Assembly (NCBI GenBank): GCA_910579745.1
Contig: CAJTVH010000013.1
Location: forward strand, 1-60,756
DNA from: an uncultured Clostridia bacterium
GTDB lineage: Bacteria > Bacillota > Clostridia > Lachnospirales > CAG-274
Direction of reading: 5' to 3'
DNA: 60,756 nt
Under the pieces are notes generated by a model that saw nothing but the letters and a program-made list of their open reading frames with translations, was not told the DNA's origin and searched no databases. The translations under genes and the position numbers were made by a program. This document shows, piece after piece, positions 25,516-33,938 of this stretch; within the stretch, counting starts at the first letter, position 1, and every line of letters begins with the position of its first letter.

Positions 25516-27345
25516 GTGATTACAAACAGAGAAGATATAAGAAATATAGCTATTATCGCCCACGTAGACCACGGCAAAACAACTTTGGTAGACGAGCTTT
25601 TAAAACAAAGCGGAACTTTCCGCACCAATCAGGTGGTGCGGGAAAGAATAATGGACTCAGGAGATATTGAGAGAGAACGAGGCATTACTATTTTGTCTAA
25701 AAACACATCAGTATATTACAACGACACGAAAATAAACATAATAGACACGCCTGGGCACGCCGATTTCGGCGGAGAGGTCGAGAGAGTTTTAAAAATGGTA
25801 AATGGCGTTGTTTTGGTGGTTGACGCTTATGAGGGGGCTATGCCCCAAACAAAATTTGTCCTTAAAAACGCGCTGTCTCTGGAGCTTCCCGTTGTGGTGT
25901 GCGTAAATAAAATTGACCGTCCTGAGGCGAGGGCAAACGAGGTTGTTGACGAGATTTTAGAATTGTTTATAGAGCTTGAGGCTAATGACAGTCAGCTTGA
26001 TTCGCCTTTTGTTTTCGCCTCAGCTAAACAGGGAAAGGCCGCCATGACGCCGGAAGAGGCCGAGGACGCCTCTGATATGAAGTGTCTTTTTGACACTATA
26101 ATCGAGCATATTCCCGCACCGAAAGGCGACCCGGAGGCTCCTCTTCAGATTCTTGTCACTACAATCGATTATAATGATTATGTGGGGCGTATCGGAATAG
26201 GAAAGGTTGAGAACGGTACAGTGAAAGTAAATCAGGACGTAACTATAGTGAATATTCACGACCCTGAGAAAAGAGAAAACGTAAAAGTAAATAAACTCTA
26301 TGAGTACGAGGGACTTGAGAGAATAGAGGTAAAAGAGGCGGGCATAGGCTCAATCGTCGCCGTTTCCGGGATTCCTGAGATTCATATAGGCGACACTATA
26401 GCTGACAGGGAAAACCCAATAGCCGTTTCCGTAAATAAAATATCCGAGCCTACGCTCGCGATGACTTTCAGCGTAAACGACAGTCCTTTCGCGGGGCTTG
26501 AGGGCAAGTTTGTCACATCCAGGCATTTGAGAGAGCGCCTTTTCAGAGAGCTTAACACCGATGTGAGTCTGCGGGTTGAGGAAACGGATGCGGCTGAAAG
26601 CTATAAAGTATCAGGGAGGGGCGAATTACACCTCTCGATATTGATAGAGACAATGCGCAGAGAGGGATATGAGTTTCAGGTATCGAGGCCAGAGGTACTT
26701 TATAAGGAAGTTGACGGCAAAAAATACGAGCCTATTGAGAATGTCACGATAGACGTTCCTGAAGAGTTTGTCGGAAACGTTATAGAGAAGCTTGGGGCGA
26801 GAAAAGGCGAGATGATAAATATGACTCCCTCAAAAGGCGGATACACAAGGCTTGAGTTCTCGATTCCGGCGAGAGGGCTTATAGGTTATCGTAACGAGTT
26901 TTTAACGGACACAAAAGGAAACGGAATAATGAACTCAGTATTTGACGACTACAAGCCGTTTAAAGGGGAAATCTCAAGCAGGGGACAAGGTTCTCTTATA
27001 GCTTTTGAGGCTGGAGACGCCGTAACCTACGGATTATATAACGCTCAGGAGCGAGGGGAACTTTTCATAGGGGCGGGAACAAAAGTTTACGCCGGAATGG
27101 TTGTCGGCAGAAACACCCGCTCAAACGATATGGAAGTAAACGTCTGCAAGAAAAAACAGCTTACAAACACCCGTTCATCAGGTGCGGATGACGCTTTAAA
27201 ACTTACTCCGCCCACGATTATGAGCCTTGAGCAGTGCATTGACTTTATAGCTGATGACGAACTTGTCGAGGTTACACCGATGAATTTAAGATTAAGAAAA
27301 AAAATACTTGACCCTGTCGCGAGAAAAAAAGCCGGCAGAAATTAA
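25516..27345 (+). CDS. typA: Ribosome-associated GTPase TypA/BipA
   Basis: 609 residues. A translational GTPase related to EF-G that binds the ribosome and helps large-subunit assembly, especially in the cold or under stress. G motifs are all present: A-H-V-D-H-G-K-T-T (G1), R-G-I-T-I-L (G2), D-T-P-G-H-A-D-F (G3), N-K-I-D-R (G4) and S-A-K-Q-G (G5). Domain II, an EF-G-like domain V and the TypA-specific C-terminus follow. Start: an ATG at 25507 is only one base after GGGAG, so the GTG at 25516 (10 bases from it) is a better start and matches the usual M-x-x-R-E-D-I-R-N-I-A N-terminus. Confidence 0.96.
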   Translation: MITNREDIRNIAIIAHVDHGKTTLVDELLKQSGTFRTNQVVRERIMDSGDIERERGITILSKNTSVYYNDTKINIIDTPGHADFGGEVERVLKMVNGVVLVVDAYEGAMPQTKFVLKNALSLELPVVVCVNKIDRPEARANEVVDEILELFIELEANDSQLDSPFVFASAKQGKAAMTPEEAEDASDMKCLFDTIIEHIPAPKGDPEAPLQILVTTIDYNDYVGRIGIGKVENGTVKVNQDVTIVNIHDPEKRENVKVNKLYEYEGLERIEVKEAGIGSIVAVSGIPEIHIGDTIADRENPIAVSVNKISEPTLAMTFSVNDSPFAGLEGKFVTSRHLRERLFRELNTDVSLRVEETDAAESYKVSGRGELHLSILIETMRREGYEFQVSRPEVLYKEVDGKKYEPIENVTIDVPEEFVGNVIEKLGARKGEMINMTPSKGGYTRLEFSIPARGLIGYRNEFLTDTKGNGIMNSVFDDYKPFKGEISSRGQGSLIAFEAGDAVTYGLYNAQERGELFIGAGTKVYAGMVVGRNTRSNDMEVNVCKKKQLTNTRSSGADDALKLTPPTIMSLEQCIDFIADDELVEVTPMNLRLRKKILDPVARKKAGRN

Positions 27346-27571
27346 ATCCCGCCGTAACGGTTTTTACCAAAAATTATAAAATTATCTTTAAGCGTTAAAA
27401 CAACGGCTTTAATTTTAACCGACCGAATTAAGTTCTACGATTTTTTTGCTGGTGAGCGTATTATTAATGTTTAGTGGGAGCGGGAGTTGATACTGAACAT
27501 AAAAAAGCTGTAAAACGGTGTGGGTTTATAGTATTTATGGGGTGAAATACTAAAATAGTTTTTGACTTATC

Positions 27572-27735
27572 TAGAGCGTATCTGAAAACTATCATAAGCT
27601 GTCATTTATATACGCGAAATATCTAAAAAATTATTAAAAAATAAACGAAAACGGTTTAATTAAACAGAAAAGCCTTTCTGTTTCGTTTCATTTTTTATGA
27701 TTTTTTGCGCTATTTTAGTTTTCAGATACGATCTA
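27572..27735 (+). repeat. Miniature inverted-repeat element, family A copy 1
   Basis: 164 bp with terminal inverted repeats TAGAGCGTATCTGAAAACTA and its complement (one difference at the right end), starting and ending at TA. The interior is a long imperfect palindrome rich in A and T around AACGGTTTAATTAAACAG and CTTTCTGTTTCGTTT. Nearly identical to 29582-29746; 43790-43954 carries the same core inverted. No open frame. It lies in the leader region of the flippase gene at 27787. Confidence 0.85.
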
Positions 27736-27786
27736 ATAAAGTCTCAATTTCGCTTATATTACAAGGAAAGGAGTTTGCCACCATAT

Positions 27787-29382
27787 ATGGGACGAAAATC
27801 ATCTTTTGTAAAACAGGCGGCAATCCTCGCCGCCGCCTCTATTCTTGTCAGGGTTTTAGGATTTTTATACAGAGTCCCTCTCACGAATATGATAGGCGAC
27901 GAGGGCAACGGAATATACAGCGCTGGTTATTATATATATACTTTTTTCCTTGTAATGAGTTCAGCGGGGCTTCCGGCGGCGATATCAAAAATGGTGTCGG
28001 AGAAAATCTCTCTGGGGCGTTTCTCAGCGGCGCATAAAATATTTAAAGTGTCTCTCGCCGTGGCGTTTATCGTGGGTTTGGCGTGTTCTCTTTTGATGTA
28101 TTTTTTCGCCGGAAAACTATGCGGCCTTATAGAAAGCCCCGACAGCTACTATACGATATTGACTCTTTCGCCCACGGTTTGCATAGTTTCTGTAATGGCG
28201 GTGTTCAGGGGATATTTTCAGGGGATGAACACGACTGTCCCCACAGCGTTCTCACAGGTTATAGAGCAGATTTTTAACGCTGTTTTCAGCGTTTACCTCG
28301 CGTATATTTTTATAGACAACGTAATATACGCCGCGGCCGGAGGAACGGCGGGAACTGGTATAGGAGCCCTTTTTGGACTTATATTCATAATTTTTGTGTA
28401 TTTTCTCACCCGGTCCAACATAAAAAAACGTATTTATCGGGATAAACAGTTTTACAAGGAGGAGTCGTTTAAGAAAATCACGAAAAATCTTGTGAAGCTC
28501 GCCGTACCCATAATAACGGGAACCGCTATTTTCTCCATGACAAACCTCATAGATATGCAAATGGTAAATAACCGCTTAGCGGCGGCGGGTTTTGACCAGT
28601 CGAGGATAAACGCCCTTTACGGACAGCTCACGGGGAAATATGTTACAATAACCACTCTTCCCGTTTCTATATCAACGGCGGTGGCGACCGCCGTGCTTCC
28701 GGCGATAGCGGCGGGAGTCGTTAAAAAAGCCTTTAAGGACGTAAATTTAAAAATAAACGTCGCTTTAAGAGTAACTATGATTATATCTATTCCGGCGGCG
28801 ATAGGTATAGGCGTTTTGGGAAATCCTATTTTAAAAATGCTTTATCCTAATTATTCTGAGGGCGGTATTTTACTTCAGGTTGGCTCAATAAGTATAATTT
28901 TTTTAGCGTTAAGCCAAATAGCCACAGGAATTTTGCAGGGTCTTGGGAAAGTTTACGTGCCGGCGGTAAATGCGTTAATCGGGGCGATTATAAAAATACC
29001 TTTAAACTATTTTCTTATAAGCGTACCGGAAATAAACGTCACTGGTGCCGTTATAAGCACCATAGTGTGCTATGCCGTAGCGTCATATTTAAACTTTAAG
29101 GCGCTTAAAAGAGTCACAAGATCCAGGACGGATTTTACGGGTATTTTGATAAAACCACTTATTGCCTCCATATTTATGGCGGCTGCGTGTTATTTGTCGT
29201 ATAAAGTTTTTTATTATGTCTCAAGTTTAAATACAATATCAACGGTTATAGCAATAGGTTTTGGATGTTTGGCGTATTTTACGGCGATGGCCCTTATAGG
29301 CGGGCTTAAAAAAGAGGACCTTGAGCTTATACCTATGGGCAGGAAAATAATTAAAATTTTAAAACGGCGCGGATTTTTATAA
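27787..29382 (+). CDS. Polysaccharide/lipid flippase of the MATE-like SpoVB/MurJ group
   Basis: 531 residues from the ATG at 27787; the open frame runs 30 codons further upstream into repeat A1, so I use the ATG. GAAAGGAG is 13-14 bases before it, long but the only candidate. About 14 transmembrane helices, with the N-terminal F-V-K-Q-A-A-I-L-A-A-A-S-I-L-V-R-V-L-G-F pattern of the SpoVB/polysaccharide-biosynthesis family. Such proteins flip lipid-linked sugar or peptidoglycan precursors across the membrane; the substrate is not evident. It is monocistronic, with repeats on both sides. SpoVB itself is a sporulation protein, but nothing else here points to sporulation. Confidence 0.9.
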   Translation: MGRKSSFVKQAAILAAASILVRVLGFLYRVPLTNMIGDEGNGIYSAGYYIYTFFLVMSSAGLPAAISKMVSEKISLGRFSAAHKIFKVSLAVAFIVGLACSLLMYFFAGKLCGLIESPDSYYTILTLSPTVCIVSVMAVFRGYFQGMNTTVPTAFSQVIEQIFNAVFSVYLAYIFIDNVIYAAAGGTAGTGIGALFGLIFIIFVYFLTRSNIKKRIYRDKQFYKEESFKKITKNLVKLAVPIITGTAIFSMTNLIDMQMVNNRLAAAGFDQSRINALYGQLTGKYVTITTLPVSISTAVATAVLPAIAAGVVKKAFKDVNLKINVALRVTMIISIPAAIGIGVLGNPILKMLYPNYSEGGILLQVGSISIIFLALSQIATGILQGLGKVYVPAVNALIGAIIKIPLNYFLISVPEINVTGAVISTIVCYAVASYLNFKALKRVTRSRTDFTGILIKPLIASIFMAAACYLSYKVFYYVSSLNTISTVIAIGFGCLAYFTAMALIGGLKKEDLELIPMGRKIIKILKRRGFL

Positions 29383-29402
29383 AAAATTCTATCTGTGTTA
29401 TT

Positions 29403-29510
29403 ATGGTTAATAAACTTAAAAAGGAGCGGAAGAAAGCGATGGGAAGATGGCGTAGTTTTAAATACGCTTTGGACGGTTTAGGCGCGTGGATGAGCGGTAA
29501 GGTCTCGTAA
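29403..29510 (+). pseudogene. Possible remnant of a DgkA/undecaprenol kinase gene
   Basis: A 35-codon open frame starting at ATG 29403, with a second ATG at 29439. It contains the motif W-R-S-F-K-Y-A-L-D-G-L, which resembles the N-terminus of bacterial diacylglycerol/undecaprenol kinases (R-S-F-K-Y-A-x-x-G), then diverges and stops at 29510. No homologous sequence continues in any frame before repeat A2 at 29582. AAGGAG lies 12 bases before the second ATG. It could instead be an independent small protein; the similarity rests on about ten residues. Confidence 0.3.
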
Positions 29511-29581
29511 TCCGCCGGGCATTGTAAAAAAAGTATTTTTACTTTTTAACTTGTTTATTTTCAAGTTTATTAATTATATAC

Positions 29582-29746
29582 TAGGGCGTATCTGAAAACT
29601 ATTATAAGCTATCAGTTATATGTACAAAATATACAAAAAATTATTAAAAAATAAACGAAAACGGTTTAATTAAACAGAAAAGCCTTTCTGTTTCGTTTTA
29701 TTTTTTATAATTTTTTGTATATATTTTAGCTTTCAGATACGCTCTA
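29582..29746 (+). repeat. Miniature inverted-repeat element, family A copy 2
   Basis: 165 bp, TAGGGCGTATCTGAAAACTA at the left and the complementary CAGATACGCTCTA at the right. The interior is almost the same as copy 1 (same core AACGGTTTAATTAAACAG and CTTTCTGTTTCGTTT). Together with copy 1 it brackets the flippase gene and the dgkA-like remnant. Confidence 0.85.
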
Positions 29747-29891
29747 AACACCGTTTAAGTTTTGGATAAAAATTGATTTACGCCTATACGGCAAACCTTT
29801 ATCAATCCTTTAAATGGTGTTTATAGCGATTCATAAAATTTTCAACTCGAAACAATAAAAAAATTATTTGATATATTTATTTTATAGTATA

Positions 29892-29920
29892 TTTATTCAT
29901 TCTTTTATTGTTTCGCTATA
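29892..29920 (+). repeat. Left arm of a 29-bp inverted repeat flanking the Nudix gene
   Basis: TTTATTCATTCTTTTATTGT followed by TTCGCTATA. Its reverse complement occurs at 30665-30693 with one mismatch in 29 bases, and the Nudix gene lies between the arms. The upstream CGAAACAATAAAA stretch (about 29849-29861) can also pair with part of this arm. Confidence 0.6.
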
Positions 29921-29955
29921 GTATAAATATGTATTTCCTGGAAAGGAGTTTTTTT

Positions 29956-30504
29956 ATGAGCGGAAATAAAGCTTTTAAATCAGACGTTATTGAGTCAAAA
30001 GAAGTTTTCAAAGGAAAAATAATAGATGTCTATCATGATAAAATAACTCTTCCCGAAGGGAAGAGCACATACCGTGAAATCGTGAAGAGAGGAAGCGCCT
30101 CCGCTATACTTCCTATAGACGGCGACGGTAATATTATTTTTGTAAGACAATACAGACACCCAGTCGGCGACTGCGTTCTGGAAATTCCGGCGGGAGTGCT
30201 TGAGAAAGACGAGGACCCTCTTATCTGCGCGAAAAGAGAGCTTGAGGAGGAAACGTCTTTTAAATCCAACGATATAAAGCTTCTCGCCAAAACGCACTCC
30301 GCCATAGGATTCTGCGACGAGATGATTTATATATACTTAGCGGAAAACCTTCTGCGAGGGGAATTTAACCTTGATGAGGACGAATACATAGAGACAGAGA
30401 GATACACTCTCACGGAGGCTGTTGACATGATTTTTAACGGCGTTATAACTGACAGTAAGACAATGATTGCCGTACTTGCCTATAAAGCGTTAAAAAATCT
30501 TTAA
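29956..30504 (+). CDS. Nudix hydrolase, probably ADP-ribose pyrophosphatase
   Basis: 182 residues from the ATG at 29956, which follows AAAGGAG by 7 bases. The Nudix box is G-V-L-E-K-D-E-D-P-L-I-C-A-K-R-E-L-E-E-E-T-S-F; the REUxEEx residues needed for magnesium are all present, but the following glycine is replaced by serine. The upstream R-Q-Y-R-H-P-V and E-I-P-A-G pattern is that of ADP-ribose/sugar-nucleotide pyrophosphatases, which hydrolyse ADP-ribose to AMP and ribose-5-phosphate. Substrate not proven. The gene is monocistronic and bracketed by the 29-bp inverted repeat, with repeat B1 in its 3' region. Confidence 0.9.
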   Translation: MSGNKAFKSDVIESKEVFKGKIIDVYHDKITLPEGKSTYREIVKRGSASAILPIDGDGNIIFVRQYRHPVGDCVLEIPAGVLEKDEDPLICAKRELEEETSFKSNDIKLLAKTHSAIGFCDEMIYIYLAENLLRGEFNLDEDEYIETERYTLTEAVDMIFNGVITDSKTMIAVLAYKALKNL

Positions 30505-30548
30505 TATGTCAGTCAATGGACTTAGAACCTGTCTAAAATCTAAAAAAA

Positions 30549-30664
30549 GCCTGTCTAAAAACAAAATATACACAAAAAATCAGCGAAAATAAAATCGTTT
30601 TGGAGCGTAATGATTTTATTTTCACTGATTTTTTGGATATTTTAATAGTTTTTAGACAGGCTCT
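30549..30664. repeat. Miniature palindromic element, family B copy 1
   Basis: About 115 bp with inverted ends GCCTGTCTAAAAAC and GTTTTTAGACAGGC. The interior pairs CAGCGAAAATAAAATC with GATTTTATTTTCACTG, a long hairpin. A partial second end (AACCTGTCTAAAATC) lies directly before it at about 30537-30551. It is placed right after the Nudix gene and could end that transcript. Confidence 0.7.
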
Positions 30665-30693
30665 TATAGCGAACCAATAAAAGAATGAATAAA
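30665..30693 (-). repeat. Right arm of the inverted repeat flanking the Nudix gene
   Basis: TATAGCGAACCAATAAAAGA followed by ATGAATAAA is the reverse complement of 29892-29920 with one mismatch. It begins directly at the end of element B1. Confidence 0.6.
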
Positions 30694-30986
30694 GCTTTTT
30701 TAAATTTTATTGATGAAAATAAACTTCGTTAAATTTTTTTCGTATATAGTATATATCAAGTCTTTATATCAGACATGCGGGAAGCAAAAAACGTATAAAT
30801 ATAAATAGTTTTTTGCCGCTGTGATTTTGCGAGTTTTATTTAAATACGGCTTTTTAAGGGATCGCGGAGAAGATTAAATTTTGGATTAACGACAAAATCC
30901 ACCACCCTTAATACGCCATTTTAAAGTTCCCAACAAGCCTGTTTAATAGACTTTTTTGAAATTTTACAACAATTCCGGCAAAGTTA

Positions 30987-31165
30987 GAAAAAACTATTTT
31001 ATTCAATATTTCTTAACATTTCTGGTGATAAAAATACGAAACGCCTTTCTATAGATAAGCGCCGTGAAGAGATGCGGGCGGAGAGGCAAAGCTTTGCTTC
31101 GCTGTCATATTTAAGCTGACTTTCGCTAAGCAAAAGCGCTGATTGTTGAATAAAATATTTTTTTC
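30987..31165. repeat. Inverted-repeat element, family E
   Basis: About 179 bp with imperfect inverted ends: GAAAAAACTATTTTATTCAA at the left, the complement of TTGAATAAAATATTTTTTTC at the right. Interior hairpins are GC-richer (GCAAAGCTTTGC near the middle, CGCTAAGCAAAAGCG at the right). Similar ends occur at 2379-2534, near 5681 and near 55145. No open frame. Confidence 0.5.
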
Positions 31166-31273
31166 ATCATTATGTAATTTTTATAATTACCATATTTTAA
31201 AAGAATTCTAATATATAAGGCGGGCGGCAAATCTTAAACCGTCTGAATATTTTATTATGAAAGGAATTTTGTT

Positions 31274-32833
31274 ATGAAAAGAAAAATAAGCGCTTTTTTG
31301 GCGGCTTTAATGGTTTTTGTGTCCTCTTCCTCTGTTTTTGGGGCGGTTTCCGATATAACAATTAACGCCAACGGTCTTTTCAGGCCTATAAGAAATGAGA
31401 TGATAAACAGAAACGGGGCGAACTTAATAGGCTTACGTGAGATATCCGACATTTTAGGGGCGGATGACGTATTTTGGGACTCAAAAGCGAGGACTGTCAC
31501 GATAAAAAAGAACGGTAAAAAAGCTGTTCTTTCTGTTGACAGCGGAAAAGTATCAATAGACGGAAAAGAAACTGACGCCCCTGTATCCGCCGAGATAGTA
31601 GACTCACGTGTCATGGTGCCTCTACGTTTCATAAGCGAGATATTTGACGCCGAGGTTACATGGGACGGTGAAAAAAGAACGATAACCGTTGTAACTCCCG
31701 ATAAAACAAGTGATTACACAGTTTTAGACATAATGGGGGAAAACGTTGAAAACACAATTGTTTATACATATGACGAGGCTTTACAGTCGGCGATAAATAA
31801 AAACTCTGACCTCAAAAACCTTGATGACACGATTTCTTATCTTATAGAGGCGAGAAGTGAACTTGGAAATAATATAAAAATAATGGACGACGCCTATGAA
31901 TCTTACACAATGCTTGAAAACAGCGCGGCGGAGGGCGAGATAAGCGACTCAATGACAGTTCAGGCGAGAATGTCCGAGACTATAGACACGACTATTAAAC
32001 TTATGCAGTCAATGAAGTCGGCTGATGTAAACCGATCTCTTAGAGACGTAAACGAGGAAATGATAAAAGATGGTCTGGCGGCTACTCTTAAAAATTATCT
32101 TTCGTCAATAAAAACGGCACAGATGAACATATCTCTTCTTGAGGAAAATGTAAAACTAGGACAGGAAAATATAGAGAATATGGAGCTTAAACTTTCTGTC
32201 GGAATGGAAAGCGAGAAAAATGTTTCCACGGCTAAACTTGAGCAAAAAGAGCTTGAGGCGAATTTAGAATCCTCAAAACTCGCTTTTGATAAATTAAAAC
32301 AGAGTCTGAGAGATTTTATAGGGGCAAAACCGGACGAGAATATATATGTTGATTATGAGATTACCTTTGACAAATTAGACGACGTTCAGCTTGAGTCTTA
32401 TGTTACTTTAAAAACACAGAACGACCCATCGATAAAAGCGTTAAAAGCGAAGGCGGAGCTGGCGGAGTATAATAAAAGAGTCGCTTCCGTAACCGCTTCT
32501 GACGCTGAGAGAATGGATCTTACAAACGCTGTGAATACCGCCGAGAGAGCTTTAAAAGACGCCCAGGATGATATGGCGACGAATATAAGAAACGCTTATA
32601 ACAGCATACGCCAGCTTGAACAGCAGAATAAGGCGAAAAAAGCGGCGGTACAGAAAGCCATAGAGACTTATAACAGTGTAGTTGTAAGTTATCAGGCTGG
32701 AATGGCGACAAACTATCAAGTAAGTCAGGCCAAGCTTGGAATTTTAAACGCTGAAATAGACGTTGAGAAAAACGCCCTTGATTACGACCTTTCAGTATTT
32801 ACCTTTGAAAGACCTTATATGCTTAAGTCATAA
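31274..32833 (+). CDS. Secreted stalk-domain (Cu amine oxidase N-terminal-like) / TolC-like fusion protein
   Basis: 519 residues. Signal peptide 1-23 (F-L-A-A-L-M-V-F-V-S-S-S-S-V-F-G-A). Residues about 25-145 form the copper-amine-oxidase-N-like stalk domain common on Clostridial cell surfaces (N-L-I-G-L-R-E-I-S-D-I-L-G-A, M-V-P-L-R-F-I-S-E-I-F, W-D-G-E-K-R-T-I-T). From about 160 the protein is a long alpha-helical region with the repeat architecture of TolC/outer-membrane-efflux proteins: four long amphipathic helices, A-x-L-E-x-K-E-L-E-A-N-L-E-S-S-K, and S-Y-Q-A-G-M-A-T-N-Y-Q-V at the end. TolC proteins normally span an outer membrane; none of the usual partners is nearby. AAAGGAA ribosome site; strong terminator after it. 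Confidence 0.85.
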   Translation: MKRKISAFLAALMVFVSSSSVFGAVSDITINANGLFRPIRNEMINRNGANLIGLREISDILGADDVFWDSKARTVTIKKNGKKAVLSVDSGKVSIDGKETDAPVSAEIVDSRVMVPLRFISEIFDAEVTWDGEKRTITVVTPDKTSDYTVLDIMGENVENTIVYTYDEALQSAINKNSDLKNLDDTISYLIEARSELGNNIKIMDDAYESYTMLENSAAEGEISDSMTVQARMSETIDTTIKLMQSMKSADVNRSLRDVNEEMIKDGLAATLKNYLSSIKTAQMNISLLEENVKLGQENIENMELKLSVGMESEKNVSTAKLEQKELEANLESSKLAFDKLKQSLRDFIGAKPDENIYVDYEITFDKLDDVQLESYVTLKTQNDPSIKALKAKAELAEYNKRVASVTASDAERMDLTNAVNTAERALKDAQDDMATNIRNAYNSIRQLEQQNKAKKAAVQKAIETYNSVVVSYQAGMATNYQVSQAKLGILNAEIDVEKNALDYDLSVFTFERPYMLKS

Positions 32834-32878
32834 GTCAAATGATTTAAAGCTTTAATAAACTTTTAAAAATTAAAGCGG

Positions 32879-32920
32879 CCTCCGTGGCAACGATTTTTAA
32901 TCGCTGCCACGGAGGTGTTT
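32879..32920 (+). terminator. Terminator of the stalk/TolC-like gene
   Basis: CCTCCGTGGCA/TGCCACGGAGG, 11 bp, extended by CGATT/AATCG, followed by TGTTTTTC. A classic GC-rich intrinsic terminator 46 bases after the stop codon. Confidence 0.9.
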
Positions 32921-33436
32921 TTCTTTTTACTCAAACGGCTAAAAAAATAAAGTCCGATTTATTTGGTTTTCCGCTCACGGTGAAATCAGGGAAATAAATA
33001 TACAACATAATCAAATACGCGAGAAATAAGTTCAAATCGAGGGGCGGGGTTATATAAATGAACAGCTTAATTGAAAACTTCATACAACAGAGATGAGCGT
33101 AGTATGCGCGAAAATCGAAAGGCTTTGAGAAAATTGGTACGCTGCTGTTTACGGTCATGAAATAGCGGCGAATGCTAGTAACTGTACAATTATTACCGTA
33201 TATAAAGTTTAAAAATTATTTTTGCTGTATAATTCTTGAATTTTAATTATTATACATTAGAAAACAAGATTTAAGAGATTGAAAACATAAAAACGAATTG
33301 AGAGAAAGATAATAGTGTTTAGTGTTGTATAGGTATATACAAACGGCTAAAAACTATGACAGCGGTATTTGGAAAATAGAACTTTCGCAGAAATTAAACA
33401 CGCGAGAAATTAACTTTCCCGCGAACAATTTATAGA
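32921..33436. other. Intergenic gap, no gene called
   Basis: About 515 AT-rich bases between the stalk/TolC terminator and the converging SLOG gene. Short open frames here have no ribosome site. I see no repeat pair or promoter I would defend. Confidence 0.4.
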
Positions 33437-33901
33437 TTATAAAAGTATTATGGTTCCCTCTTTTTTTTCCATAAGCCTTACGGTTTGCCCTGTTCCGCTT
33501 CTTTCTTTCTCAAGGTACGCTATACAATAGCTTGATAGTTCTACGAGTTTTTCGTTTCTATGTTTCATACAGCCGTCGTAATAATCATGGGATATGTAAA
33601 TTATATCGTCGGCTTTGTTGATAAGGAAAAGAAAAGCGTTTTTTTGAGAAAAGCCCCATTTTTGACTCATAATGATTTTATCACAGGGAAGCACGAATAT
33701 AAGCCTTATATAAGGGTACTTTTTTTTAAGACGCAAAATATGGGAGGCGGCGAATTGGTCAAAACCTATCGCGCCTCCGGAGAGAAATGTGTCATATCCA
33801 ATGGAAATAGATTTTTCTATTTCCATTGGAAGATTTTTAAGTTTTGATTTGTTTATTTGTCTGTGTCCCGTGAAACACACGGTTTTTTTCTCATCAATCA
33901 T
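33437..33901 (-). CDS. SLOG-family protein (DUF1273/YpsA-like)
   Basis: 154 residues. Begins with C-F-T-G-H-R-Q, the hallmark nucleotide/ligand-binding loop of SLOG proteins related to Bacillus YpsA, followed by L-S-G-G-A-I-G-F-D-Q-F-A-A and R-L-I-F-V-L-P-C, the Rossmann-like core. I-S-H-D-Y-Y-D-G-C-M-K-H-R-N matches the family's C-terminal motif. Proposed to bind nucleotides; YpsA affects cell division in some Firmicutes. The ribosome site is weak (AAAGG). A little shorter than typical members. The gene lies 37 bases downstream of serS on the same strand. Confidence 0.82.
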   Translation of the reverse strand: MIDEKKTVCFTGHRQINKSKLKNLPMEIEKSISIGYDTFLSGGAIGFDQFAASHILRLKKKYPYIRLIFVLPCDKIIMSQKWGFSQKNAFLFLINKADDIIYISHDYYDGCMKHRNEKLVELSSYCIAYLEKERSGTGQTVRLMEKKEGTIILL

Positions 33902-33938
33902 ATTTGTCTAACCTTTTAAACGAGGGAACGTATGAGAG

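Noticed and set aside
27697..27786. Longer N-terminus for the flippase
   Set aside because: The extension runs through the end of repeat A1 and lacks a ribosome site.
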